From Ovoidimarina sediminis (GTDB taxonomy: Bacteria; Pseudomonadota; Alphaproteobacteria; Rhodobacterales; Rhodobacteraceae), in NCBI RefSeq assembly GCF_032586175.1, contig NZ_JAWHTE010000008.1:62001-126000 (forward strand): DNA of 64,000 nt. Reading direction: 5' to 3'. Within the stretch, counting starts at the first letter, position 1. Every line of letters starts with the position of its first letter. This document shows positions 25,051 to 33,147 of this stretch, piece after piece. The notes beneath the pieces were generated by a model. That model was given only the letters and a program-made list of their open reading frames with translations, searched no databases and had not been told where the DNA came from. The translations under genes and the position numbers were made by a program.

Positions 25051-25665
25051 ATGCACGTCCTCACCGTTCTGGATCACCCCGACCCGGCCTCGTTCAGCGC
25101 CGCCGCGGCCCGCCGCTTCATGGAAGGCGCCGAGGCCGCCGCGCACACGACCGAACTGGCCGACCTCCACGCCGAAGGCTTCGATCCGCGCTGGACTCTG
25201 GCCGATATCGAGGCCGATGACGGCGCCCCGGCCCCGCGGGACGTCGCCGCCGAACAGGCGCGCATCGCGCGCGCTGACGCGATCTGCCTCGTCTTCCCGC
25301 TCTACTGGTGGGGGATGCCCGCGATGACGAAGGGCTGGGTCGATCGCGTCTGGTCCTGGGGCTGGGCCTACGATCAGCTCGACGATCCCGAGCGGTCGCT
25401 CCAGCGGCCCCGCACGGGCATCCTCCTGATCCCCGCCGGGGCACGCTCCGACGAGATGCAGGCCGATGGAAACGAGGCCGCGCTTGATACCGCCTGGATC
25501 AGGGGCACCTTCGGCTATTTCGGCCTATCCCCTCGCCGCCTCGAACTGCTCCACGGCGCAACCGGCTCCGCAACCCGCCGCGCAGCGCTGCTGGATCGCT
25601 GCTACCACATCGGAAACACGCTGCCCGAACCCGCCCCGCACGCAGCCGGGCAAACCGCGCCCTAA
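25051..25665 (+). CDS. NAD(P)H quinone oxidoreductase-like flavoprotein
   Basis: 204 aa, flavodoxin_2/NQO fold. It begins MHVLTVLDHPDPASFSAAAARRFMEGAE (phosphate-binding loop) and has the family motif ADAICLVFPLYWWGMPAMTKGWVDRVWSWGWAYDQ (FMN and quinone site). Such enzymes carry out two-electron reduction of quinones with NAD(P)H. ATG 25051 is preferred because it begins the conserved domain and has GGAG upstream; an in-frame TTG at 24988 falls in the promoter. The upstream SoxR-like box suggests induction by redox-active compounds (inference). Confidence 0.88.
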   Translation: MHVLTVLDHPDPASFSAAAARRFMEGAEAAAHTTELADLHAEGFDPRWTLADIEADDGAPAPRDVAAEQARIARADAICLVFPLYWWGMPAMTKGWVDRVWSWGWAYDQLDDPERSLQRPRTGILLIPAGARSDEMQADGNEAALDTAWIRGTFGYFGLSPRRLELLHGATGSATRRAALLDRCYHIGNTLPEPAPHAAGQTAP

Positions 25666-26516
25666 ACCGCCGCCTTCCGGCTTTCGTCGAGGTAGATCTC
25701 CCGCAGCCGCCGCGCCACCGGCCCGGGTGCCCCGTCGCCCAGCGTCACGCCGTCGATCTCCACCACCGGCATCACGAAGGCCGAGGCCGAGGTCACGAAA
25801 GCTTCATCCGCCGCCTTTGCCTCTTCCACGGTGAACGCCCGCTCCTCGACCTCCATCTGCGCCTCCCGCGCAAACCGCAAAACGGCGGCCCGCGTGATCC
25901 CGTGCAGAATGTCGTTCGACAGGTGCCGCGTGATGATCTTCCCGCCCTTCACGATATAGGCGTTGTTCGAGGTGCCTTCGGTAACGTGACCATCCTCGGT
26001 CATCCAGGCGTCATCCGCGCCCGCCTTCTTCGCCATCATCTTGCCCATCGACGGGTAAAGAAGCTGCACCGTCTTGATGTCCCGCCGCCCCCAGCGGATA
26101 TCGGGGATCGAGATCACCTTGATCCCGTTCGCCGCCGCCGGGCTTTCGGCCAACCCGGGCTTCGACTGGGTGAACATCACAAGCGTCGGCGCCGCGCCCT
26201 CGGGAAAGGCGAAATCCCGGTCCGCCGCGCCCCGCGTCACCTGCAGATAGACAAGTCCGTCCTCGATATCGTTCCGCGCCACAAGCTCGCGGTGAATATC
26301 CAGAAGCGTGTCGTCATCGACGGGCGCGGCCATCTCAAGCTCGCCAAGCGATCGCTTCAGCCGCGCCGCATGGCCCGCGAAATCGATCAGCTTGCCGCCC
26401 AGCACGCTCGTCACCTCGTAAACGCCATCGGCAAACAGAAACCCCCGGTCGAAGACCGATACGGTGGCCTCTTCCTCGGGCAGGTACTCTCCATTCACGT
26501 AAACGGTACGGCTCAT
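25662..26516 (-). CDS. dat: D-amino-acid transaminase (class IV aminotransferase)
   Basis: 284 aa, fold-type IV PLP enzyme. Seen: VYVNGEYLPEEEATVSVFDRGFLFADGVYEVTSV, the Lys-bearing WGRRDIKTVQLLYPSMGKMMAK, and the cofactor-site DGHVTEGTSNNAYIV. The sequence is closest in pattern to D-amino-acid transaminases, which interconvert D-amino acids with 2-oxoglutarate/D-glutamate. ATG 26516 has AAGGAG upstream. It lies 11 bases downstream of dgcA on the same strand, completing a cluster for D-amino-acid use: Dat would funnel amino groups into D-Glu, which DgcN/DgcA process. Confidence 0.88.
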   Translation of the reverse strand: MSRTVYVNGEYLPEEEATVSVFDRGFLFADGVYEVTSVLGGKLIDFAGHAARLKRSLGELEMAAPVDDDTLLDIHRELVARNDIEDGLVYLQVTRGAADRDFAFPEGAAPTLVMFTQSKPGLAESPAAANGIKVISIPDIRWGRRDIKTVQLLYPSMGKMMAKKAGADDAWMTEDGHVTEGTSNNAYIVKGGKIITRHLSNDILHGITRAAVLRFAREAQMEVEERAFTVEEAKAADEAFVTSASAFVMPVVEIDGVTLGDGAPGPVARRLREIYLDESRKAAV

Positions 26517-26527
26517 GCGCAGGCTCC

Positions 26528-27499
26528 TTATCCCCAAAGCGCGGCATCCGGCGGATGCACGCCTGCCTCGTCGTAATGCAGCGGCGGAACCCGGTCTTCC
26601 GCCAGAAGCAGCGGGCCGTCAAGATCCACGATCTCCGCCCCCTGCGCGACCAGCACGGCGGGCGCCATCGCAAGGGACGAGCCCACCATGCACCCCACCA
26701 TGATGCCATAGCCCCCGGCCCGCGCGGCATCGCGCAAGGCCAGCGCCTCGGTCAGCCCCCCGGTCTTGTCGAGCTTGATGTTCACCATGTCGTACTTGCC
26801 CTCGAGGCCCGGCAGGCTCCTGCGGTCATGGCAGCTTTCGTCAGCGCACACGGGCAGGGGCCGCGCGATCTCCCCCAGCATCCCGTCATCGCCCGCGGGC
26901 AAAGGCTGTTCCACCATCTCCACGCCCAGCCGCACCAGGTGTGGGGCAAGCTCGGAATATTCCTCCGCGCTCCAACCCTCGTTCGCATCGATGATGATGC
27001 GCGTCTTCGGCGCGCCGGCCCGCACGGCCTCGAGCCGCGCCATATCCCCCTCGCCCCCCAGCTTCACCTTCAGAAGCGGGCGATGGGCGTGTTTCGCCGC
27101 CGAAGCCCGCATCTCCTCAGGCGCCGCGAGGGACAGGGTGAAGGCCGTCACCACCGGCCCCGGCGCCGCCGCGCCCGGCCCCAGAAGCTCCCAGGCCCGC
27201 ACGCCCTGCGCCTTGGCAATCCTGTCCCACAGGGCGCAGTCCACCGCATTCCGCGCCGCGCCCGCCGGCATCATGGCTCCCAGCGTCTCGGGCGTCAGCG
27301 GCCCCGACAGCGCGCCGATCTGCGCTTCCACGCTCTCCAATGTCTCGCCATACCGCGCGTAGGGCACGCATTCGCCGCGGCCCTCTACGCCGCCCTCCTC
27401 CACCGTGACGGTCAGCACCTGCGCCTCCGTCCGGCTGCCGCGCGAGATCGTGAAGGCCTCCGCCAGCCGGAACCTGTCGCGCGTCACCGATACCAGCAT
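26528..27499 (-). CDS. dgcA: enolase-superfamily racemase, N-acetyl-D-glutamate racemase type
   Basis: 323 aa, dipeptide-epimerase-like member of the enolase superfamily. The catalytic K-x-K is in RPLLKVKLGG, the metal ligands in RIIIDANEGW (Asp), EMVEQPLP (Glu) and PVCADESCHD (Asp), and the second catalytic Lys in MVNIKLDKTGGLTEA. Older annotation would call it L-Ala-D/L-Glu epimerase. The adjacent dgcN makes N-acetyl-D-Glu racemase (DgcA), converting N-acetyl-D-Glu to the L form for the arginine pathway, the better call. The start overlaps the stop of the 112-aa gene. Confidence 0.85.
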   Translation of the reverse strand: MLVSVTRDRFRLAEAFTISRGSRTEAQVLTVTVEEGGVEGRGECVPYARYGETLESVEAQIGALSGPLTPETLGAMMPAGAARNAVDCALWDRIAKAQGVRAWELLGPGAAAPGPVVTAFTLSLAAPEEMRASAAKHAHRPLLKVKLGGEGDMARLEAVRAGAPKTRIIIDANEGWSAEEYSELAPHLVRLGVEMVEQPLPAGDDGMLGEIARPLPVCADESCHDRRSLPGLEGKYDMVNIKLDKTGGLTEALALRDAARAGGYGIMVGCMVGSSLAMAPAVLVAQGAEIVDLDGPLLLAEDRVPPLHYDEAGVHPPDAALWG

Positions 27500-27837
27500 C
27501 AGCCCAGGTCCGCCGCATCGACGCGCAGGAACGCATCCTCGTCGTGGTAATGGCCAAGCGCGCGGTAAAGAAGATCCGCCCCATAGCCCTCCACCTGCGC
27601 ATCCAGGTTCGCCCGCACCGACCGCACGTCATCGACGCCGAGGAACGGCCGCCATACCGCGCCGGCCACCTCGATCCACGGGCCCACGGCATCATCCGCG
27701 ATCTCCGCATCATCGGCATCGAGCACGACCATGGGCGTCTCCCCCGTCACCGCACCCCCCTGCCAGAACAGAAGATGCGACCACGGGGCACTGTCGATCC
27801 GCTGAAGGATCCGGGACAAGGGCTCAGGCTGTCTCAC
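27499..27837 (-). CDS. 112-aa protein of unknown function between dgcN and dgcA
   Basis: 112 aa, acidic, no membrane segment or signal peptide. Landmarks: RILQRIDSAPWSHLLFWQG, ETPMVVLDADDAEIADD, PFLGVDDVRSVRANLDAQVEGYGADLLYRALGHYHDEDAFL. I do not recognise a family. Its stop overlaps the dgcA start (TGATG) and its GTG start lies 11 bases after the dgcN stop, so it is embedded in the D-glutamate operon. That placement suggests a supporting role such as an immunity-like or regulatory subunit, but nothing in the sequence proves it. Confidence 0.7.
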   Translation of the reverse strand: MRQPEPLSRILQRIDSAPWSHLLFWQGGAVTGETPMVVLDADDAEIADDAVGPWIEVAGAVWRPFLGVDDVRSVRANLDAQVEGYGADLLYRALGHYHDEDAFLRVDAADLG

Positions 27838-27848
27838 GAACGCCAGCG

Positions 27849-28853
27849 TTACCCGATGGCGTCAAGCGCGTCCACCAGCCGCCCGGCGCCCTGACGGAAC
27901 GGGTCGCAGGCCGGAAGGCCCATGCGCCTTTCCACGTCCTCGAGATAGCTCAGCGCCTGATCCTCGCCCCAGGCAGAGGTGTTGACGGCAATCCCCACCA
28001 CCTCGCAGCCCGGGTTCACGATCCGCGCCAGCGGCAGCGCCATGTCCCTCAGCGCCTCGAGCGTGGGCAACTGGTAATCCGGCAGCCCCCGCATATGCGC
28101 CCGCGTCGGCTCGTGGCTCAGGATCAGCGCATCGGGCTGCCCGCCATGGATCAGCGCCATGGTCACACCAGAGAACGACGCGTGAAACAGGCTGCCCTGC
28201 CCCTCGATGTGATCCCAGTGATCGTCGTCGTTGTCCGGTGTCAGCCATTCCACCGATCCGGCCATGAAATCCGCGATCACGGCATCAAGCGGCACCCCGT
28301 CACCGGTCACCAGGATGCCGGTCTGCCCCGTCGCGCGAAAGGTCGATTTCATCCCGCGCGCCCGCATGTCCTTGTCCATCGCCAGCGCGGTGTACATCTT
28401 ACCGACCGAGCAATCCGTGCCCACCGCCAGCACCCGCTTGCCCGACCGTTTCTTGCCGTTGGCGATCGGGTACTTCACGCTCGGCACCCGCACATCGTGC
28501 AGCATCCGGCCATGGGCCTTCGCGGTCGCCACCAGATCCTGCTCGTCGCGCAAAAGGCTGTGCAGGCCGCTGGCCAGATCGAATCCCTGTTCCAGCGCGG
28601 TGTGAAGCTCGGCCTTCCAGCTGTCGGAAATCACGCCGCCCCGGTTCGCCACCCCGATCACCAGGGTTTTCGCCCCGGCCGCGCGGGCCTCTGCCAGGTC
28701 CATGTCCGGCACCTTGACATCCGCCTGGCACCCGGGCAGCCGAAGCTGGCCCACCACGTTCTCGGGCCGCCAGTCGCGGATTCCCTGTGCCACCTTCACG
28801 GCAAGCTGATCCGGCGCATCGCCGAGGAAAAGAAGATACGGGGTTTCAATCAT
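27849..28853 (-). CDS. dgcN: DUF1611-family N-acetyltransferase DgcN
   Basis: 334 aa with a P-loop-like LAVGTDCSVGKMYTALAMDKDMRARGM segment, FRATGQTGILVTGDGVPLDAVIADFMAGSVEWL, and HIEGQGSLFHASFSGVTMALIHGGQPDALILSHEPTR, all typical of the DUF1611 family. In a marine gammaproteobacterium a family member (DgcN) was shown to acetylate D-Glu before racemisation by DgcA, and I transfer that role because the partner gene lies downstream. ATG 28853 has GGAGG upstream. First gene of the minus-strand cluster; divergent from malyl-CoA lyase over a 265-base spacer with several dyads. Confidence 0.85.
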   Translation of the reverse strand: MIETPYLLFLGDAPDQLAVKVAQGIRDWRPENVVGQLRLPGCQADVKVPDMDLAEARAAGAKTLVIGVANRGGVISDSWKAELHTALEQGFDLASGLHSLLRDEQDLVATAKAHGRMLHDVRVPSVKYPIANGKKRSGKRVLAVGTDCSVGKMYTALAMDKDMRARGMKSTFRATGQTGILVTGDGVPLDAVIADFMAGSVEWLTPDNDDDHWDHIEGQGSLFHASFSGVTMALIHGGQPDALILSHEPTRAHMRGLPDYQLPTLEALRDMALPLARIVNPGCEVVGIAVNTSAWGEDQALSYLEDVERRMGLPACDPFRQGAGRLVDALDAIG

Positions 28854-28964
28854 CGCAAGGGCCCTCCAGCAGCGCGCGCCACTATGGGGGCGTGCGATCT
28901 CAATTTCAGCGAAAATTCAGACCCGCAACTGCCGAATTTTCGCAATTCGTTTTTCAGAAGTGGC

Positions 28965-29047
28965 ATTCTGCACAAGAATCTTGCACGACCGGTGCCGAAG
29001 GCGACGGCATCGTCCCTGCGCAGGGCAAAGTTTCTGCACGTGCAAAA
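28965..29047. promoter_or_regulatory. dyad-rich regulatory region between dgcN and malyl-CoA lyase gene
   Basis: The spacer is less GC-rich than its surroundings. Within it CAAGAATCTTG (28972-28982) is a dyad flanked by TTCTGCA and CACGACC, and TGCACGTGCA (29035-29044) is a perfect 10-bp palindrome set in TTTC and AAAA flanks. The TGCAAA-like half-sites resemble those bound by short-chain acyl-CoA regulators of the ScfR/RamB type, which control propionate and acetate assimilation genes. Regulator identity is inference. Confidence 0.4.
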
Positions 29048-29118
29048 TGAACCTTGCCGCACCGCCCGCAATAATCTACCCCTCAGCGCAACCAAACCGA
29101 AATAAAGTTGCTTTCTCC

Positions 29119-30078
29119 ATGTCCTTCCGCATTCAGCCGCAAGCGCCCGCCCGCCCCAACCGCTGCCAGCTTTTCGGCCCCGGCTCGCGTCCCGCGATCT
29201 TCGAGAAGATGGCCGCCTCTGCCGCCGACGTGATCAACCTCGATCTCGAAGACAGCGTGGCCCCCGACGACAAGCCCGAGGCCCGCAAGAACATCATCCA
29301 GGCGATCTCCGACATCGACTGGGGCAACAAGCACCTTTCGGTCCGGATCAACGGGCTCGACACGCCCTACTGGTATCGCGACGTGGTTGACCTGCTCGAA
29401 CAGGCGGGCCCCCGGCTCGATCAGATCATGATCCCGAAGGTCGGAAACGCCGCCGATATCTACGCCGTCGACGCCCTCGTCACCTCCATCGAGGCGGCGA
29501 TGGGGCGCGAGAAACCCATCGCGCTCGAGGTGATCATCGAAAGCGCCGCGGGCATCGCCCATGTCGAAGAGATCGCTGCAGCCTCCCCCCGCCTCCAGGC
29601 CATGTCGCTGGGCGCCGCCGATTTCGCGGCCTCCATGGGAATGCAGACAACCGGCATCGGCGGTACGCAGGAAAACTACTACATGCTCCGCGACGGCGCG
29701 CGCTACTGGTCCGATCCCTGGCACTGGGCGCAAACGGCGATCGTCGCCGCCTGCCGCACCCATGGCGTGCTGCCGGTCGACGGGCCGTTCGGCGATTTCT
29801 CCGATGACGAAGGCTTCTGCGCCCAGGCGCTTCGCTCTGCCACCCTCGGCATGGTCGGCAAATGGGCGATCCACCCCAAACAGGTAGCGCTCGCGAACGA
29901 GGTCTTCACCCCGTCGGACGCCCAGGTCAGCGAAGCCCGCGAAATCCTCGACGCCATGGAACAGGCCAAGCGCGAGGGCGCCGGGGCCACGGTCTACAAG
30001 GGAAGGCTGGTCGATCTCGCCTCGATCCGCCAGGCCGAGGTCATCGTGCGCCAGGCCGACATGATCGCGGGGCGCTAG
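29119..30078 (+). CDS. mcl1: L-malyl-CoA/beta-methylmalyl-CoA lyase
   Basis: 319 aa, HpcH/HpaI aldolase-like CitE superfamily. Seen: the N-terminal PQAPARPNRCQLFGPGSRPAIFEKMA, the Mg-binding DVINLDLEDSVAPDDK, IALEVIIESAAGIAHVEEI and the late GMVGKWAIHPKQVALANEVF. The length and N-terminus match Rhodobacter-type Mcl1, which cleaves malyl-CoA and beta-methylmalyl-CoA to glyoxylate plus acetyl- or propionyl-CoA in the ethylmalonyl-CoA pathway. ATG 29119 is the start that opens with this N-terminus. The upstream region has dyads that may bind an acyl-CoA-responsive regulator. Terminated by a perfect GC hairpin. Confidence 0.93.
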   Translation: MSFRIQPQAPARPNRCQLFGPGSRPAIFEKMAASAADVINLDLEDSVAPDDKPEARKNIIQAISDIDWGNKHLSVRINGLDTPYWYRDVVDLLEQAGPRLDQIMIPKVGNAADIYAVDALVTSIEAAMGREKPIALEVIIESAAGIAHVEEIAAASPRLQAMSLGAADFAASMGMQTTGIGGTQENYYMLRDGARYWSDPWHWAQTAIVAACRTHGVLPVDGPFGDFSDDEGFCAQALRSATLGMVGKWAIHPKQVALANEVFTPSDAQVSEAREILDAMEQAKREGAGATVYKGRLVDLASIRQAEVIVRQADMIAGR

Positions 30079-30097
30079 GCGCGCCGGACCGGCGCGC
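30079..30097. terminator. GC hairpin between mcl1 and the RTX fragment
   Basis: GCGCGCCGG (30079-30087) and CCGGCGCGC (30089-30097) form a perfect inverted repeat around a single A, immediately after the mcl1 stop codon and before the convergent RTX fragment. No U-tract follows, so it is structure-based. Confidence 0.5.
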
Positions 30098-30103
30098 GCG
30101 CCC

Positions 30104-30757
30104 TCAGAAAACGAAATCCCCCGGGTCGAGATCGCCCAGCGCAACGCCCAGAAGCACAACGCTGTCCGCCCCCGCGCTGATCCGCACATCCGCACCCTCG
30201 GCCACCATGTGCGCGGCCACAAGATCCGCCCAGTCGGTGATCTCCGTCACCGCGCTCAGGTCGATCCGCTCGAACGCATTTCCCGCCTCGAAATCGAGGA
30301 TCACATCCGCCCCGAACCCATCGGTGAACACGAAAGTGTCGGCATTGAAATTTCCCGCCAGCACATCGTCGCCCGGCGCCGCCAGGATCGTGTCGAACCC
30401 GGCCCCGCCGAACAGCTCATCGGCCCCCGCGCCCCCGTCGATCAGGTCGTTGCCGGGCCCGCCATTCAGCCTGTCATCCCCGCCGCCGCCCAGAAGCACG
30501 TCGTCGCCGCCCTCTCCGAACATCCCGTCACCCATTTCGCCGCCATCGAGAAGATCGGCCCCCGCGCCCCGGAACAGCCGGTCGAACCCGTCGCCGCCCA
30601 GAAGCACGTCATCCCCCGTGCCACCATAAAGCACATCCGCCTGCGCCCCGCCGTCGAGCCAGTCGCTTCCGTCCCCGCCCTCCAGCCGATCGAAGCCGGC
30701 ATTGCCTTCCAGCCGGTCCGCCCCGGCCTCGCCCCAGAGCAGATCCTCCTGCGTTCC
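30104..30757 (-). pseudogene. 3' remnant of an RTX (hemolysin-type calcium-binding repeat) gene
   Basis: The minus-strand frame holds repeated glycine/aspartate nonapeptides (GTGDDVLLGGDG, GAGADLLDGGEM, GGDDVLLGGGGDDRL, GPGNDLIDGGAGAD), the calcium-binding RTX repeats, then a C-terminal non-repeat domain DTFVFTDGFGADVILDFEAGNAFERIDLS common at the end of type I-secreted proteins. The repeats begin abruptly at 30757, where the frame runs into unrelated sequence with no start codon, so the N-terminal part is missing. An internal ATG at 30634 could only produce a fragment. It ends at the scar junction shared with the next fragment. Confidence 0.75.
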
Positions 30758-30759
30758 AC

Positions 30760-31734
30760 AAGGATGAGAGATACGACTTCAAGAACCGGAAGGCATGGTC
30801 TGCCGCTGCTCCAAACTTTGGCATTCCTTTTGGTTCGACAGTCCTAACCATCGAAATCATTCTTCCAGACGCAGCGGCTCTTCCGAACCAGTATAGGGAC
30901 GGGCTGACTGCACCAAGTGACCGTTCGCCCATCCTCGCCGAGCACTTCCACGGCCTCGTGCGCGAGTTGATGCCGGATTGGGTCAAAGAAGTTATTCGGA
31001 AAGAGCATCCGCCATCTGACGACAACCTAGACGATCTGCAAAAGGACCTTCAAAAGCTCTTGGATGAGTTCCGTGTCCCAACGATAGCCTTCAATCCGAA
31101 GCGCCTTCACGACCCCCAGAAGGTGGACAAGACCAACGATGGATCGGACGAGACTGACTTCTTCAATTCTGACCCCCTAGATTCAGACGACCCGGTCGAC
31201 GAAGAGCTTATGGACCGCATTCGGCACCAGACGCCGCGAGCGAGCCCAACAAAGAAAGTGAGGAAGGCTCCTGAGGGAGCGAAGCTGTCCAAAGAGTCCC
31301 GCGCCTTGGAGCGGGTCCCCACCATTGAGATTCTGGTGGACCCAGAAGAGATTGCAGCGAAGGCGATTTCTGGGCGGGCCGGTCGCTTCTACAAGGACAG
31401 TCAGACGCTATTTGTTAACGGGAAATACTCCGCAGTTGACCGCATGGCCGCTGAACTCGAACTTTCGTTCGCAGGACAGGGCGACGCCGAAGAAGTTCGA
31501 AGAGCAGTTTTGAAGGCGGCACAGCGGTTCACCGCTTTCAGGGTGGGTAAGGCCACTTGCTACGCGATCAGCAAACGGTTGGCTGACGATTGGAGTATCG
31601 ACGATTTGGATCGAGCCACTTCGCCGGAGTCCCTTTCATTGGCCGCCGATGACTATCGGCAAAGCCTGAATTCTGCACGCAAATGGGTAAAGACAATTCT
31701 CAAAGAGCATGCGGTGGACACGGATGCTGCTTGA
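30760..31734 (+). pseudogene. C-terminal fragment of a large accessory protein
   Basis: The plus frame is open from about 30748 through DERYDFKNRKAWSAAAPNFG, FGSTVLTIEIILPDAAALPNQYRDGL, MPDWVKEVIRKE and on to a stop at 31734, with no start codon at the 5' side; the first in-frame ATG (30958) has no Shine-Dalgarno. The segment looks like the C-terminal third of a large island protein. The pattern reminds me of C-terminal parts of Hsp90-like/GHKL ATPase accessory proteins, at low confidence. Codons such as AAA, ATT and AGT are frequent, unlike neighbouring genes. It begins exactly where the RTX remnant ends, which indicates a recombination junction. Confidence 0.6.
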
Positions 31735-31735
31735 A

Positions 31736-32098
31736 TCAGGTTTCTGGCGCGATCAACTCGGCTGATGCACGGTCCTGATTGAGCCTAAACAAACGGGCTA
31801 GAATTTCGTCATCGGAAAGCATCCCGGCCCGAAAATCGTTTCCCCAACCGTAGGCTTCAGCGACGGCTTCATCCAATGTGCGGTGGGCATGGTTGAGCCA
31901 TGCAGGGCGGACGTTGTAGAGGTTTGTCAGCGTGCGCTTTTTGAGTTCCGCTGCCGCCTTGTCGTCCTTTGGCACGATGCGGTCAGGGTAGCCGGGAACG
32001 ACCTCGGGAATTCGGTCCACAAGGTCCGGCGGGTTCAACCAGTTTTCACGCAATTCGTTGAGCCGGGTACCGGCCATATCGTCTGAGCTTGTTTCCAT
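31736..32098 (-). pseudogene. C-terminal fragment of a large DNA methyltransferase
   Basis: 120 aa: LNELRENWLNPPDLVDRIPEVVPGYPDRIVP, KKRTLTNLYNVRPAWLNHAHRTLDEAVAEAYGW and a short tail. This is a pattern I associate with the extreme C-terminus of large class I SAM-dependent DNA methyltransferases of restriction-modification or defence systems (MmeI/YeeA-like). The catalytic domain (FxGxG, NPPY) is absent. In frame upstream of ATG 32098 there is a stop at 32141-32143, so only the tail survives. It is convergent with the accessory fragment, both inside the less GC-rich scar. Confidence 0.55.
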
Positions 32099-32199
32099 GC
32101 TCTCTTCGCTCTGGTGAGCCGCGCGTCTGCCGGCATTCCATTACCCACCGGGTCTTAATCGAGCATGAATTGAACACCGCGCCGGCCGCGACGCGGCCG

Positions 32200-33135
32200 T
32201 CAGCCTTCGATCACCGGGTTGCGCAGAACACCGATGCCCTCGATCTCGCTTTCCACGACATCTCCGGGAAGACAGTAGCGCGTGGCAGCAACCAGATCGT
32301 CGGTCGGCTGCCACGATCCGCCAAGCTCGGCATCCACCGACCACGCGGTACCGGCTGGCGTGCCGGTTAGGATCACCATGCCGGGCTTCAGCGTAAAATT
32401 CGTCGAAAACACCTGAATCAATTCCGCGCAGGTCCAGATCATATCCCCGGTGGAAGCGTGCTGCCGCAATTCGCCGTTGATCCGTGTCGACAGCATCAAC
32501 GCCTGGGGGTTGGGAATATCCTCGGTCGTGGTGATGACCGGGCCGATCGGCAGGCTGCCATCGAAAGCCTTGCCGCGGCCAAGCTCGTAAAACACTGTCC
32601 CGTCATCGGTGAACCGCACCTGCCTGTCGCGCGCGGTCACGTCATTGGCGACGGTGTAGCCGAATACATGATCAAGCGCCTCCTCCACCGGAATGTGCCG
32701 GCCGGGCTTGCCGATAACGATGGCAAGTTCCGTCTCGCAATCAAGCTTCGCGGTCAGTCGCGGGTCGTGCACGATCCCCTCGCCCGGCGCAACGACGCAA
32801 TCGGCGGTCTTCAGGAAGAATTCCGGCTCCTTCCCGCTCAGCGGCGCGCCGGCCTTTTCCGCGTTGTGGGCGCGGTAGTTGCTTCCCGCGCACAACACGG
32901 TCGACGGCAGAAGCGGTGCGGCAAGAGTAAGGCTCACGCTGTCGCGAACCGCTTCGGGCGGGGCCGCCGCGCAGGCCGTGCGGGCCGCGGTCAATGCTGC
33001 CTCGCCGCCTTCGATGAATCGGGTCATCTCGCGAAACTCGGGCCGCGGGTCGGCGGCATAAAGATCCACTACCCGGTCACCGTAGATCGCACCAAGCTTG
33101 CGCGTCCCACTCTCTACGAAGGTCAGTACTTGCAT
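32200..33135 (-). CDS. fumarylacetoacetate hydrolase (FAH) family protein, copy 1
   Basis: 311 aa. An N-terminal small domain (MQVLTFVESGTRKLGAIYGDRVVDLYA) is followed by the FAH fold with metal-binding acidic residues in KLDCETELAIVIGK and with VLCAGSNYRAHNAEKAG and GMVILTGTPAGTAW. Members hydrolyse or decarboxylate/isomerise beta-keto or 2-hydroxy-dienoate-type acids; the exact substrate is unknown. It follows the TauE/SafE permease gene and GntR regulator on the minus strand, and GAGGGAG precedes ATG 33135. Probably works on the same compound as copy 2 in the divergent transport operon. Confidence 0.88.
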   Translation of the reverse strand: MQVLTFVESGTRKLGAIYGDRVVDLYAADPRPEFREMTRFIEGGEAALTAARTACAAAPPEAVRDSVSLTLAAPLLPSTVLCAGSNYRAHNAEKAGAPLSGKEPEFFLKTADCVVAPGEGIVHDPRLTAKLDCETELAIVIGKPGRHIPVEEALDHVFGYTVANDVTARDRQVRFTDDGTVFYELGRGKAFDGSLPIGPVITTTEDIPNPQALMLSTRINGELRQHASTGDMIWTCAELIQVFSTNFTLKPGMVILTGTPAGTAWSVDAELGGSWQPTDDLVAATRYCLPGDVVESEIEGIGVLRNPVIEG

Positions 33136-33147
33136 GGGCCGTCTCCC

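Larger units (their letters stand above)
30748..32143. other. genomic-island scar of truncated genes
   Basis: From about 30,750 to about 32,140 the sequence is visibly less GC-rich than both sides. It contains two 5'-truncated convergent gene fragments, and its left edge also truncates the RTX gene. No integrase, transposase, direct repeat or tRNA edge was found at either border. The simplest reading is that a larger horizontally acquired island was deleted, leaving the ends of two of its genes fused to the host chromosome. Confidence 0.6.

Noticed and set aside
30104..30757. The Gly/Asp repeat region as a DNA tandem repeat or CRISPR-like array
   Set aside because: The repetition follows the protein-level RTX nonapeptide and is not made of identical DNA units with spacers.
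30748..32143. An intact phage-defence or restriction system
   Set aside because: Only C-terminal fragments are present and the catalytic methyltransferase motifs are missing, so no complete system is claimed.
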